The translations under genes were made by a program, and so were the position numbers. The notes beneath the pieces were generated by a model that saw only the letters and a program-made list of their open reading frames with translations, had not been told where the DNA came from and ran no database searches. From contig JAWXBO010000092.1 in NCBI GenBank assembly GCA_034440175.1, forward strand, positions 1 through 25,493: 25,493 nt of DNA, written 5' to 3'. This document shows positions 1 through 8,212 of this stretch, one piece after another (the first letter of the stretch is position 1; each line of letters opens with the position of its first letter). The DNA comes from SZUA-430 sp034440175 (GTDB taxonomy: Bacteria; Pseudomonadota; Alphaproteobacteria; Micropepsales; Micropepsaceae).

Positions 1-345
1 CTCCTGGCCCCGTTATTCGAACTGTTCGAGCAAACCAACCCCAAAACCCGCGACGCCAAAATCGTCGACGAACAGATCACGGCGCTTGCCAAAGCCCTGA
101 GCGGCCTCGATCACTTCATCTCCGGCAACAAATACGCCATCGGCACAACCGCCACATTGGCCGACTGCGCCCTGGTCCCGTCGCTCTTCTTCGTCAACGC
201 CATAGGCCCAGCCTTCGGCCAAACCACCCTGATGGGCCCAAAGACAAAAGCCTACTGGACCGCCATCCAAACAGACCCCAGCGCCGCCAAAATAGTGGGC
301 GAACTCAGCACCGCCCTGGCCGACTACATGAAGCAAAACGCATAA
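1..345 (+). CDS. Glutathione S-transferase, C-terminal part (5' truncated by window edge)
   Basis: The reading frame is open from base 1 and ends at TAA 343-345, giving 114 residues without a start, so the gene begins outside the window. The visible part looks like the all-helical C-terminal domain of a cytosolic GST. It has a helix ending LDHFISGNKYAIG, then TLADCALVPSLFF, which matches the family's conserved 'tlADial.p.l' N-capping box around the buried Asp. It ends with a helix containing AYWTAIQTDPSA, like the usual 'W...l..rPs' stretch. GSTs conjugate glutathione to electrophiles or isomerise substrates in the cytoplasm. The glutathione-binding thioredoxin-like half is missing from view, so class and substrate cannot be told. 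A palindromic repeat follows six bases after the stop. Confidence 0.8.
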   Translation, partial: LLAPLFELFEQTNPKTRDAKIVDEQITALAKALSGLDHFISGNKYAIGTTATLADCALVPSLFFVNAIGPAFGQTTLMGPKTKAYWTAIQTDPSAAKIVGELSTALADYMKQNA

Positions 346-350
346 GGCTC

Positions 351-419
351 CCTGGGAGCGCCGGCATCTTGTCGGCCCTTTAAAAAAGTAAGTGCCGGCA
401 AGATGCCGGCGCTCCCAGG
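351..419. repeat. Palindromic intergenic repeat, possible bidirectional terminator
   Basis: Left arm 351-376 and right arm 394-419 pair over 26 bp with a single G-T pair; the 17-base loop contains an A-run. The core reads GCGCCGGCATCTTG on one side and CAAGATGCCGGCGC on the other. Cores of this GCCGGCATCTTGCCGGC kind occur as dispersed palindromes in many bacterial genomes; that statement is from memory. It lies between the GST stop and the Fic remnant, which runs the opposite way, so the hairpin could end transcription from both sides. There is no clean T-run after either arm, so a repeat element is at least as likely as a classical terminator. Confidence 0.75.
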
Positions 420-426
420 AATCTTC

Positions 427-522
427 CCCTTCACGCCCCGCTTTGCGTTCCTCTAGAACGCCGATCTCGGCGAGCCGTTTCAGATAAACCGACGCCGATT
501 GGCGTTGCGCCGACCCGGCATC
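427..522 (-). pseudogene. Remnant of a Fic-family (SoFic-type AMPylase) C-terminus
   Basis: On the minus strand one frame reads DAGSAQRQSASVYLKRLAEI and continues GVLEERKAGREG. This fits the C-terminal winged-helix signature of SoFic-type Fic proteins, usually close to 'EAGIAKRQTASVYLKxLxDIGVLxE...GKEKLF'. Only about 32 residues remain. Upstream, the frame is closed by TGA immediately before the Asp codon; one extra A after GTG would explain it as a frameshift. Downstream, homology stops at GREG, just short of the palindromic repeat at 351-419, where GKEKLFxHP would be expected. No Fic catalytic HxFx(D/E)GNGR motif is present nearby. It is therefore a non-functional tail left after deletion or repeat insertion. 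The match is from family memory, not a search. Confidence 0.65.
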
Positions 523-596
523 TCACGGGACGCGTGAATGAAGCTTCACAGAGCCGGGCAGGATGCCAACGCTCAAGCCGTTCGCTATTTCCTGCG

Positions 597-1400
597 CTAC
601 CGGAAGATCCTGTTGAGGTCCAAGGGCGGTCCTCCAGCCCCGAAGCTGGAAAATGTGCCGTGCCCGGCCAGCTCTTGGGCGGCCGCAGCGAACCCTGCCC
701 AAGCGGTACGCGCCAGCGCCCCGCCGATGCTGATCCGGCGCACACCCAGTTCAGCCGCCTCTGCGACCGTGATGAAGTTACCGCTTACGATCAGGTTGAC
801 GGGCTTGGGCGCCACGGCTTTGACCACCGCCGCAATGTCATCTTTGGATTTGATCCCCGGCGCAAACAGACAGTCCGCACCGGCCAGTGCAAACGCCTCA
901 AGCCGGCGGATCGTCTCCTTGATGTCGGGACGCCCAGCGATAAAGCCTTCAGACCGGCCCGTCAGCAAGACACCCGTCTTCGATGTGTCGATTGCCGCCC
1001 GCGCTGCCTTGATGCGCTCAACCGCAAGTGCAAACTCGAACAACGGTGCACTCTTGTCGCCCGTCGAGTCCTCAATCGAAAGGCCCGCGATGCCGGTCGC
1101 GACCGCGCGTCTGACATTTGCAGCTACGCCTTCAGGTTCAACCGCAAACCCGCCTTCGAAGTCGGCGTTCACCGGAATGGCCACCGCACCGGCCAGATCC
1201 CTGATGTGCGCCAGCACCTCATCAACCGTCACGCCGTTGTCCGGCCGCCCGATCGACCAGGCAAACCCCGCACTCGAACTGGCGACGGCCTTAAAGCCAA
1301 GCGTCTCAAGATATCGTGCACTGCCGCGATCCCAAGGATTGGGAATGACGAAGCAGCCTGTTTCATGCAGACGGTGAAACTGCGCAATTTTGGATGTCAT
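597..1400 (-). CDS. Isocitrate lyase/phosphoenolpyruvate mutase family protein
   Basis: The product has 267 residues from the ATG at 1398-1400 (MTSKIAQFHRLHE). A longer GTG-started version adds a low-quality Pro/Arg/His stretch and is not preferred. The fold is the ICL/PEP-mutase TIM barrel. Visible motifs are ASSSAGFAWSIGRPD near 40-54, the metal-binding NADFEGGF (78-85), GLSIEDST (106-113), LTGRSEGF (146-153), AGADCLFAPG (173-182) and the late RRISIGGALAR. Enzymes of this group make or break C-C or P-C bonds next to a carboxylate (2-methylisocitrate lyase, oxaloacetate hydrolase, PEP phosphonomutase). The KKCGH catalytic loop of true isocitrate and methylisocitrate lyases is not visible after IEDST, so a plain isocitrate lyase is unlikely. 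The exact substrate is unknown. It follows the conserved gene at 1478-2014 on the same strand with a short gap, possibly as one transcript. Confidence 0.82.
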   Translation of the reverse strand: MTSKIAQFHRLHETGCFVIPNPWDRGSARYLETLGFKAVASSSAGFAWSIGRPDNGVTVDEVLAHIRDLAGAVAIPVNADFEGGFAVEPEGVAANVRRAVATGIAGLSIEDSTGDKSAPLFEFALAVERIKAARAAIDTSKTGVLLTGRSEGFIAGRPDIKETIRRLEAFALAGADCLFAPGIKSKDDIAAVVKAVAPKPVNLIVSGNFITVAEAAELGVRRISIGGALARTAWAGFAAAAQELAGHGTFSSFGAGGPPLDLNRIFR

Positions 1401-1477
1401 GTGGTGTCTCGGGCGAGGGGTGGCCAGGCACCACACTACCCCAACTGACCGGGCATCACATCCCCAAATCAGCGTCC

Positions 1478-2014
1478 CTATTGCTGAACCTCTTGATCGA
1501 TGTATCGCAGAATGGATGTCGCTTCCTGTGCCAGCGCCGTTACCTCAACCGGCACATCTTCCGGTTCAAGTTTAACCTGGTTGATCAGCGTGCGCAGCAA
1601 GGCCGCCATCTTCGGCGCATTGACCAGCAGCCGCGCCTGATATTCCACGCGCTCGGGATAAAGATCATACTCTGCTCCCGGCACCCGCCAGCCGCCCCAG
1701 TCCGTTTCACCCGTCACGATATGGGGATGTGTTCCTGGATAGGGATGATGCGAGCACTCCTCGGCCGACTTCCATTTGTTGCGCGCCCGCACCAACCGCC
1801 ATTGTTCGGCAGTGCTGGCCACGGGTGTGTGCTCAATATTCTCACCCTGCAACTCTTCGGCGCCGAAGTCGCGCCCCAGTCCGACATCATAGAAAATTCG
1901 CAGCGGCTCGTCGATGCCCTTTGCCCAGTGCGGCAAGACTTTGTCGACGAGCGACCATGTTCCCACAGTCTTCACGTAGACGCGCTGATTTTTATGGAAT
2001 TGAGCCTTCGCCAT
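1478..2014 (-). CDS. Conserved protein of unknown function
   Basis: This gene encodes 178 residues starting MAKAQFHKNQRVYVKTVGTW, with an AGGGG ribosome-binding site eight bases before the ATG. The N-terminus (QRVYVKTVGTWSLVDKVLPHW) looks like a small beta domain. It is followed by YDVGLGRDFGAEEL, an aromatic- and Trp-rich middle (WRLVRARNKW, ETDWGGWRVPGAEYDLYP) and an acidic helical tail ending QEATSILRYIDQEVQQ. There is no signal peptide or membrane segment, so it is probably cytoplasmic. Proteins with this opening appear, from memory, as uncharacterised proteins in alphaproteobacteria. The gene starts 82 bp past the end of the RND pump gene on the same strand, so it could be a distal operon member. 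No function can be assigned. Confidence 0.8.
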   Translation of the reverse strand: MAKAQFHKNQRVYVKTVGTWSLVDKVLPHWAKGIDEPLRIFYDVGLGRDFGAEELQGENIEHTPVASTAEQWRLVRARNKWKSAEECSHHPYPGTHPHIVTGETDWGGWRVPGAEYDLYPERVEYQARLLVNAPKMAALLRTLINQVKLEPEDVPVEVTALAQEATSILRYIDQEVQQ

Positions 2015-2096
2015 GCCTGAACCCCTGACGCACTTTTGGCGTCTTCATTTTCAGGGGCGATGGTGCAGCAGCGCCTGTTAAAGCTCGGTTAAATCC

Positions 2097-5000
2097 CTAC
2101 TCGGCCGGGGCAGAATGAGGGCGGAAATAGTTGGAAACCCGCAATTTGAACTGGCCAAACCGGCCGTAGAAATCAGCCATTAAGGTATATGCAACCGGAA
2201 CAATCAGCAGGGTCAACAGCGTCGACGAGAGAATTCCGCCGATCATCAGAACGCCCATCCCGCTGCGGAACTCGGCACCCTGGCTCGTCGAGATCGCGAC
2301 CGGAATCATGCCGAACACCGTTGCAAGCTGCGTCATCAACACTGGCCGCATCCGCCGGGCCCCGGCTTCCTCGATGGCTTCGCGGGCCCCCAGACCTCGC
2401 GTCTCGCGCGCGACGTTTGCATAGTCGACGAGCAAAATGCCGTTCTTCATCACCAACCCCATCAGCGCCACCATGCCGATCTGGGCGAACATGGTCAGCG
2501 ACATGCCGGTGAACGACAACGCCGCGAACGCGCCCACAAACGACAACGGCGCGGTCAGCATGATGATCGCCGGTTGCGAGAAGCTGTTGAATTGGCTTCC
2601 AAGAACCATGTACAGCGCCACGAGCGCGAGCAGGAATGCAAACCCGATCGCCGCTGCAGACTCTTTCATACGCTCGGCCTGTCCGACATAGGTGCCGAAA
2701 TAGCCGGGAGGGAGTTGCACCTCATCCACGATTTTCTGCATCGCATCGGTCGCGGTCCCCAGTGCTACCCCCGGTGGCGTGTTGCCGAAAATCGTAATAG
2801 TCCGCGCGCGATTACGACGGTCGATCTGCGCCGGTCCCTCTTCGATCTTGAATTCGGCAATGTTTGCAAGCTCGACCAGCGTCGCGTTTTGGCCGCGCAC
2901 CTGTATCTGGTTCAGTTTCAGGGGGTCGTTGCGTTGCGCTTCTTCCAAGCGAACGCGAATGTCGTAGCGATCACCCATTTCCTCATAGGTCCCCGCGTCG
3001 ATGCCGCCCACAAGCGCGCGCACGGTGGTGGCGAGTGGCCTGACGGCGACCCCCAGATCGGCGGCGCGGGCCCGGTCGATAATGATTTGCACTTCGGGCT
3101 TGCCTTCCTCGAAGCTCGTGCGCGCATCGGCGAAGACGGCGGTGTTTGCCTGCATCCGGGCGACGATTTCATCCGATTTTTTCTGCAAAACGTCCAGAGA
3201 GTTTCCCTGCAGGGAATAACTGATGGCTGAATTGAAACTTGAGTTCCCGCCCACCATTGGGACGTCCACCGCTTCGACATGTTTGGCTTCGGGCGCGGTT
3301 TTCACGATCAGATTGCGCGCGTCGTGCATGATTTGGAATTGACTCACCGCCCGGCCTTGCTTGGGCGTCAGGCCAACATAATAATTGATGCGATTGATGC
3401 GCGCCTGATTGCCCGAGCCGATCGTCATGAACACGGTGCGAACTTCCGGAGCCTTCAAAAGCGCCTTTGTCACCCGCTCGCCGATCGCTTTGGTCTCGGC
3501 AATGCCGGCGCCGAACGGAAGATCGACGACCGCCAAAAATTCCGAGCGGTCGGCCCGCGACTGAAAATCGAACGGAATCGTGCGCGCCAGCATAATGCCG
3601 CCAACGATAGTCGCAAAGCCGAACCCCAAAACCTTCCAGCGATTGGCAAGCGCCCAATGCAGCACGTTGCGGTAAAACGTCTCGAGCCCGTGATGGAACG
3701 AATTGAACCGTTGCGCGACGAAGCCGAGCTTCAATTTCGAGAGAAACCTGGCGCACAGGGCAGGGGTCAACGTCAGCGACACCAGCAAAGACACCAGCAC
3801 CGAAAACACAATCGCCAAACCGAACTGATAGAAGAAGCGCCCAACCACGCCGTCCATGAACGCGATGGGCACAAACACGGCCACCACCGCCCAAGTTCCC
3901 GACATGACGGCGACGGCCACTTCCTTGGTGCCCTCGGACGCCGCCTGTGCGGCAGGCATGCCCCCTTCGAGTTTGTGATGAATGCTTTCGAGCACCACGA
4001 TTGCGTCATCGACCAGCAAGCCCACCGCAACTGAAAACGCCATCAGCGTTAAAACATTGATCGTAAACCCGGCCCAATAGAATGCAAAAAAGGTCGCAAT
4101 AAGCGAGGTCGGCATCGCAATCGCCACAATGATGGTGGCACGGAAATCAAGCAGGAAAGCCGATACGATGACGACGACCAGAAATATGCCGACACCGATA
4201 TCGAAGCTGACATCGTTCACAGAGTCTTCGATAAACAGCGAGATGTCCTTGGCAACCGTGACCCTGACGCCAGGCGGCAAAAGCGGCCGCAGTTTTTCAA
4301 ACTCGGCCTTCACGGCCTTGGCGACCTCGAGGGTGTTCTGTCCAGACTGCCGGCGCACCTCAAGCGAAACCCCTTGCACGCCATCAAGGGCGGCATAGCT
4401 GCGCTCGTCTTCGACCCCGTCTTCGACGCGGGCGACGTCGCCCAGCAATGTGGGCAACCCGCCGGGCCGGAAAGCCACAACGAGTTTATTGAACGCCGGT
4501 ACGGACTTGACTTCGCCCTTCGTCTTGACGCCGTACTCGCTACGCGCATCGGCCGATTGCATATTGCCGCCTGGAATGTCGGCATTCTCGCGTCGCAGCG
4601 CCGAGGCAACATCGTCTGCCGTCACACCATAAGCGCGCATCCGGTCCGCATCGAGCCAAACGCGCACTTGGCGTTCGCGCCCGCCAAGGATCGTCACGGC
4701 GCCGACGCCCGACACGCGCTGCAGCCTTTCTTTGATCGTCTTGTCCGCCATATGGGTCAGATCGCGGGCAGACATGTTTCCCGACAGCATGACCGACAGG
4801 ATCGGTTCGGCATCCGGATCCATCTTTTGAATGACAGGTTGATCTGAATCTTGCGGCAGGTCGCGAAGTGCGATGTTTATCTTGTCGCGCACGTCCTGCG
4901 CCTTGACGTCGGCGTTTTCACTCAGGCCGAATTCGATCATCACCTGAGAGGTGCCGTCGAAGCTCTGCGACGACAGCGACTTAATCCCCGAAATCGTGTT

Positions 5001-5213
5001 GACCTGCGATTCGATGATGTCGGTAACCTGGGTTTCCATCGCTTCAGGACTCGCGCCCTCCAGCATGGTGTTGACCATGACAAATGGAAATTCCACCCGC
5101 GGAAACAGATCAACGCCGATCCGCGACAGCGAAACCAGGCCGAGCAACACCAGTGCGCCGATCACCATGACGGCCAGAACCGGACGGCGGATCGAAAGGT
5201 CTGAAATCCACAT
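2097..5213 (-). CDS. RND (AcrB/MdtB-like, HAE1 family) efflux pump, inner-membrane subunit
   Basis: The 1038 residues are the normal length for an AcrB-type resistance-nodulation-division transporter. It uses the proton gradient to push hydrophobic or amphiphilic compounds from the periplasm or inner membrane out through an outer-membrane channel. The start MWISDLSIRRPVLAVMV is the typical TM1 opening. The porter-domain beginning LEGASPEAMETQVT, the TM4 proton-relay pair VGLLVDDAIVVLE (Asp402, Asp403) and the TM10 Lys in MGLVMKNGILLVDYAN are all present, so it should be active. The gene lies four bases after the adaptor gene, which implies translational coupling; no clear Shine-Dalgarno precedes the ATG. 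No outer-membrane factor of the TolC type is in the window, so the channel must be encoded elsewhere. Confidence 0.95.
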   Translation of the reverse strand: MWISDLSIRRPVLAVMVIGALVLLGLVSLSRIGVDLFPRVEFPFVMVNTMLEGASPEAMETQVTDIIESQVNTISGIKSLSSQSFDGTSQVMIEFGLSENADVKAQDVRDKINIALRDLPQDSDQPVIQKMDPDAEPILSVMLSGNMSARDLTHMADKTIKERLQRVSGVGAVTILGGRERQVRVWLDADRMRAYGVTADDVASALRRENADIPGGNMQSADARSEYGVKTKGEVKSVPAFNKLVVAFRPGGLPTLLGDVARVEDGVEDERSYAALDGVQGVSLEVRRQSGQNTLEVAKAVKAEFEKLRPLLPPGVRVTVAKDISLFIEDSVNDVSFDIGVGIFLVVVIVSAFLLDFRATIIVAIAMPTSLIATFFAFYWAGFTINVLTLMAFSVAVGLLVDDAIVVLESIHHKLEGGMPAAQAASEGTKEVAVAVMSGTWAVVAVFVPIAFMDGVVGRFFYQFGLAIVFSVLVSLLVSLTLTPALCARFLSKLKLGFVAQRFNSFHHGLETFYRNVLHWALANRWKVLGFGFATIVGGIMLARTIPFDFQSRADRSEFLAVVDLPFGAGIAETKAIGERVTKALLKAPEVRTVFMTIGSGNQARINRINYYVGLTPKQGRAVSQFQIMHDARNLIVKTAPEAKHVEAVDVPMVGGNSSFNSAISYSLQGNSLDVLQKKSDEIVARMQANTAVFADARTSFEEGKPEVQIIIDRARAADLGVAVRPLATTVRALVGGIDAGTYEEMGDRYDIRVRLEEAQRNDPLKLNQIQVRGQNATLVELANIAEFKIEEGPAQIDRRNRARTITIFGNTPPGVALGTATDAMQKIVDEVQLPPGYFGTYVGQAERMKESAAAIGFAFLLALVALYMVLGSQFNSFSQPAIIMLTAPLSFVGAFAALSFTGMSLTMFAQIGMVALMGLVMKNGILLVDYANVARETRGLGAREAIEEAGARRMRPVLMTQLATVFGMIPVAISTSQGAEFRSGMGVLMIGGILSSTLLTLLIVPVAYTLMADFYGRFGQFKLRVSNYFRPHSAPAE

Positions 5214-5217
5214 CGGG

Positions 5218-6378
5218 TTAGAGGCTCACGGCTTTGGGCGCAGACACAGGTTCGGACTTCGACTTCTCGTCCGCAACGCTAACCGCCATGCCGTCAACCA
5301 GTTGCGCAAGTTGAGGGCCGGTGAGAAATATCGTGCCTTCGGGTACGTTCGAAGTAATTTCCAGACGTTCGCCGTCCAGGTCGCGCGCCGTCAAAAAAAT
5401 CTTCTTGGCCCGTCCATTTTCCGCGACGAACGCATAGCGAGAGCCTTCGCTGCCCAACACCGCTTTACGCGCGACCACCAGAACTTTGCGCGCCTTCGGC
5501 ATTATGTCTACACGGCAATACAGGCCCGGTTTGATCTTGAGATCGTCGTTCTTAACCCCAAGCCGCACTTCAACCGAACGCGTACGATCATCCACACGGT
5601 GGTTGAGAATGGCAATCTTTGAGTCGAAGACGTTTGATATTCCGCTGATCGTGACTTTGGCAGGCAACCCCACCTCGATTTGCTCGAGATAAGTCTCGGG
5701 CAGATTGACGATGGCGGCCACCGTGGAGATTTCCATGATCTGCACGACGCCGGATGGCCCGCCGGGCATACTGCCGCCGCGGGTAGCCATGTAGCGTCCT
5801 TCATAAATGTCCTTGCGCGTGATCACACCATCATAGGGGGCGCGGACGACGGAATCTTTGAGCGCCTGGCGGGCGGTCGCAAGCCGGGCTTCCCACACGC
5901 CAAGTTGCGCGGTCGCTACCGCGACATTCGTCTGCGTCGTGTCCATGCGAGCCTGACTGGCCCAGCCGCCGGCTTTTAGAGTTTCTTGCCGGCGCAATTC
6001 ATTGTTGGCATTGGTAAGTTGAGCCCGCGCCAGAGCCGCCTGCTGTTCCAGTTCGCGAATTTGCAATTTGATATCCACATCGCGCGTACGGAACAGTACG
6101 TCGCCCTTCTTCACGACGCTGCCAACTCCGACTTTCACCTCCGCGATGATGCCATCGACCGACGGACCGATGTCGGTTTGCTTGACAGGGGCGATAGTGC
6201 CGGTGGCCACGATGGGAATGGCAATGTCGGCGAACTCGACTTTCGCGGTCGAAACGGCGATCGCTTCCGCGACAGCTTTGGTCGTGTCTTTCTTTGCGTC
6301 CGCCGATTTTCCGCACCCGGCGGCCATCAGAGAGAGCATCGCAAGAACGACAATGTAACCAGGCCGCAAGTCACGCAT
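5218..6378 (-). CDS. RND efflux periplasmic adaptor lipoprotein (membrane fusion protein)
   Basis: The product has 386 residues and starts with a lipoprotein signal peptide whose lipobox ends AAGC (acylated Cys22), so it should be tethered to the inner membrane facing the periplasm. It links the pump to an outer-membrane channel. In order it shows a beta-barrel/lipoyl start (VATGTIAPVKQTDIGPSVDG), a coiled-coil hairpin of roughly 100-175 rich in Ala/Gln/Glu/Arg, the second lipoyl half VRAPYDGVITRK, a beta-barrel domain (AAIVNLPETYLEQIEVGLPA) and a membrane-proximal domain with KPGLYCRVDIMPKA. It is the first gene of the efflux operon and is divergent from the MarR gene. Its promoter must lie in the 83-bp AT-rich gap. 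Confidence 0.93.
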   Translation of the reverse strand: MRDLRPGYIVVLAMLSLMAAGCGKSADAKKDTTKAVAEAIAVSTAKVEFADIAIPIVATGTIAPVKQTDIGPSVDGIIAEVKVGVGSVVKKGDVLFRTRDVDIKLQIRELEQQAALARAQLTNANNELRRQETLKAGGWASQARMDTTQTNVAVATAQLGVWEARLATARQALKDSVVRAPYDGVITRKDIYEGRYMATRGGSMPGGPSGVVQIMEISTVAAIVNLPETYLEQIEVGLPAKVTISGISNVFDSKIAILNHRVDDRTRSVEVRLGVKNDDLKIKPGLYCRVDIMPKARKVLVVARKAVLGSEGSRYAFVAENGRAKKIFLTARDLDGERLEITSNVPEGTIFLTGPQLAQLVDGMAVSVADEKSKSEPVSAPKAVSL

Positions 6379-6418
6379 GCTAAGGACACCGCTTGAAAAA
6401 AAATAAGATGGAGATAAT

Positions 6419-6449
6419 TAGTATACTAGAATACTATATACGTCTATAT
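6419..6449. promoter_or_regulatory. Candidate MarR operators in the divergent promoter region
   Basis: The gap between the efflux operon and the MarR gene (6379-6461) is far more AT-rich than its surroundings. It contains the perfect 10-bp palindrome TAGTATACTA (6419-6428). This is also the left half of a wider dyad, TAGTAT-ACTAGA-ATACTA (6419-6436). A second dyad, ATATA-CGTC-TATAT, occupies 6436-6449. MarR dimers bind AT-rich dyads of about 16-20 bp in divergent promoters, so these are good operator candidates. Several -10-like hexamers (TATACT, TATATT) overlap the dyads, which would let a bound dimer block RNA polymerase in both directions. Binding itself is inferred. Confidence 0.55.
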
Positions 6450-6461
6450 TAACACCCTTCG

Positions 6462-7016
6462 ATGGGAAACACCGCGTTGACGCAGGTATATTCGCCCGCA
6501 GATCGGCCCAAACCGGCCCGGCGCAAGGCCCCGGCCGCGAATGGCGCGCGCCAGGACGACAAGCAACGCTTTCTGGCCGAGCTGGAAGCCGAAATTGCTC
6601 TCGGCTGGCTGTTGCACGACGTGCATCGCCTGTTCGGCAAGGATTTCGAAGAGCGCATCAAGGGCTTGGGTCTGACGCGTGCGCAGTGGCGGGTTTTGAG
6701 GACGCTTCAGCGTACCAAAGGCGGCCAAACGCAAACCGAACTCGCTGACCTCACAGAAATCGAAAAAGCGCCGCTCGGCAAAACACTCGACCGTCTGGAG
6801 CAGGGCGGTTGGATTATTCGAAAGGACGACCCAAAGGACCGCCGTGCCCGAAGGGTTTACGCTACGGCAAAGATCGACAAGTTTTTTCCCCAACTCGCCG
6901 CCGCCGCGAAGGGAACATTTGCGCGAACCCTAAAAGGTGTGCCACAGAGTGAGGTGAAGGAATTGATTGCGCGACTGCGGAAGCTGAAGCGCAATCTAGG
7001 CGGCGGCGAAGATTAG
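6462..7016 (+). CDS. MarR-family transcriptional regulator
   Basis: This gene encodes 184 residues. The first 30 or so are basic and probably disordered. A dimerisation helix follows (ELEAEIALGWLLHDVHRLF), then LTRAQWRVLRTLQ and the winged helix-turn-helix at about 88-135. The recognition part is TELADLTEIEKAPLGKTLDR and the wing is KDDPKDRRARRV, the hallmark D-x-R-D/R-x-R of MarR wings. A C-terminal helix completes the dimer. MarR proteins repress nearby genes and let go when they bind a phenolic or lipophilic ligand. An in-frame TAA at 6450-6452 excludes any earlier start, and no Shine-Dalgarno precedes the ATG, so the mRNA may be leaderless. It sits between an efflux operon and a catabolic operon and could control both. 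Confidence 0.92.
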   Translation: MGNTALTQVYSPADRPKPARRKAPAANGARQDDKQRFLAELEAEIALGWLLHDVHRLFGKDFEERIKGLGLTRAQWRVLRTLQRTKGGQTQTELADLTEIEKAPLGKTLDRLEQGGWIIRKDDPKDRRARRVYATAKIDKFFPQLAAAAKGTFARTLKGVPQSEVKELIARLRKLKRNLGGGED

Positions 7017-7057
7017 GCTGCGCGCGTCGCCAACAAGGTTCAACTTTGAGGGCGACG

Positions 7058-8185
7058 ATGAATTTCGATTTCTCCGACGACCAAAAACTTCTCAAGGACC
7101 AGGCGCAGAAGTTCCTGACCGAGAAATGTCCAACCAAAGCCGTTCGCAAGATTCTCGAAAGCGACGAGCCCTACGACAAGGCACTGTGGAAGCAGATCGG
7201 CGAAATGGGCTGGCTCGGCACCGCCATCCCCGAGGAGTTCGGCGGTTTGGGCCTCGGCCATCTGGAACTTTGCGTGATCGCCGAAGAACTCGGCCGCGCT
7301 TTGGCGCCTGTGCCGTTCTCTTCGTCTGTCTATCTGGCGACCGAAGCGCTCCTGCTCGCCGGGAGCGACGCACAGAAGAAAAAATATTTGCCCAAGCTCG
7401 CCTCGGGCGAAATCATCGGCACCTTTGCGCTGGCCGAAGGCCCCCAACCGCCGAGCCCCAAGACAGTCAAGGCCGCGTTCAAGTCCGGCAAGCTCGACGG
7501 CGTCAAGTCGCCGGTTCCTGATGGCGACATCGCCGATTTCACGATCGTTCTGGCGCGCTCGCCGGACGGGCAGGGCGAGCGTGCGCTGTCGCTCGCCATC
7601 GTCGATCTGAAATCGCCCGGCGTCTCGCGTCGGGAAGTCAAAACCATCGACGCTTCGCGCAGCCAGGCCGAGTTGACATTCAAGGGCGCTGCCGCCGAAG
7701 CGCTTGGCCCTGCCGGCGAAGGCTGGGATTTGGCCCGGCGCGTGCTTGATCGCGCCGCAATCCTGATGGCGTTCGAACAGGTCGGAGGCGCGGATGCATG
7801 CCTCGTCATGGCCAAGGACTACGCAATCAATCGCTATGCCTTCGGCCGCCAGATCGGCTCGTTCCAGGCGATCAAGCACAAGCTCGCCGATATGTATGTC
7901 ATGAACGAACTCGCCCGCTCGAACGCCTATTTCGGCGCCTGGGCTCTGTCGACCAATGCCCCCGATCTTCCCGAAGCCGCCGCCGGCGCGCGCATCAGCG
8001 CCACCGACGCCTTCTCGAACGCCGCCCAGGAAAACGTGCAGACGCACGGCGGCATGGGCTTCACCTGGGAACTGGATTGCCACCTTTTCTACCGGCGCTC
8101 GAAAGTCCTCAGCCTCGCGCTTGGCGCGACCCGTGTGTGGAAGGATCGTTTGATCAGCCACCTGGAAAAAAAGAACGTCGCGTAA
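7058..8185 (+). CDS. Acyl-CoA dehydrogenase, putative partner subunit lacking the usual catalytic Glu
   Basis: The 375 residues start at MNFDFSDDQKLL, with GAGGG six bases upstream; an in-frame TTG at 7046 gives only four more residues. The protein has the acyl-CoA dehydrogenase layout: N-terminal helices with GWLGTAIPEEFGGLGLG (51-67), a beta middle domain, then FGRQIGSFQAIKH (262-274) and QTHGGMGFTWE (328-338), which contact FAD. These enzymes introduce a 2,3-double bond into acyl-CoA. The end reads RRSKVLSLALGATRVW, so the 'YEGT'-type Glu of ordinary homomeric enzymes is absent. The middle-domain motif FA(L)AEG also lacks the usual TEPxAGSD ending. This resembles the non-catalytic halves of alpha2beta2 FadE pairs in steroid side-chain degradation. 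The second acyl-CoA dehydrogenase gene follows after 27 bp. Confidence 0.87.
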   Translation: MNFDFSDDQKLLKDQAQKFLTEKCPTKAVRKILESDEPYDKALWKQIGEMGWLGTAIPEEFGGLGLGHLELCVIAEELGRALAPVPFSSSVYLATEALLLAGSDAQKKKYLPKLASGEIIGTFALAEGPQPPSPKTVKAAFKSGKLDGVKSPVPDGDIADFTIVLARSPDGQGERALSLAIVDLKSPGVSRREVKTIDASRSQAELTFKGAAAEALGPAGEGWDLARRVLDRAAILMAFEQVGGADACLVMAKDYAINRYAFGRQIGSFQAIKHKLADMYVMNELARSNAYFGAWALSTNAPDLPEAAAGARISATDAFSNAAQENVQTHGGMGFTWELDCHLFYRRSKVLSLALGATRVWKDRLISHLEKKNVA

Positions 8186-8212
8186 TTCAACATCCTTCGA
8201 AAGACCACGTCC

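Noticed and set aside
538..1377. 279-codon plus-strand frame over the isocitrate lyase-family gene
   Set aside because: The minus-strand frame carries DFEGGF, IEDST and other family motifs; the plus-strand translation is Ala/Ser/Pro/Arg-rich without features.
2023..2058. Nested dyad GACGC/GCGTC within CCCCT/AGGGG as a terminator of the efflux operon
   Set aside because: The stem is short and interrupted, and AGGGG is better explained as the ribosome-binding site of the conserved gene downstream.
3279..4034. 251-codon plus-strand frame inside the RND pump gene
   Set aside because: His/Arg/Asp-rich complement of the pump's transmembrane and porter segments.
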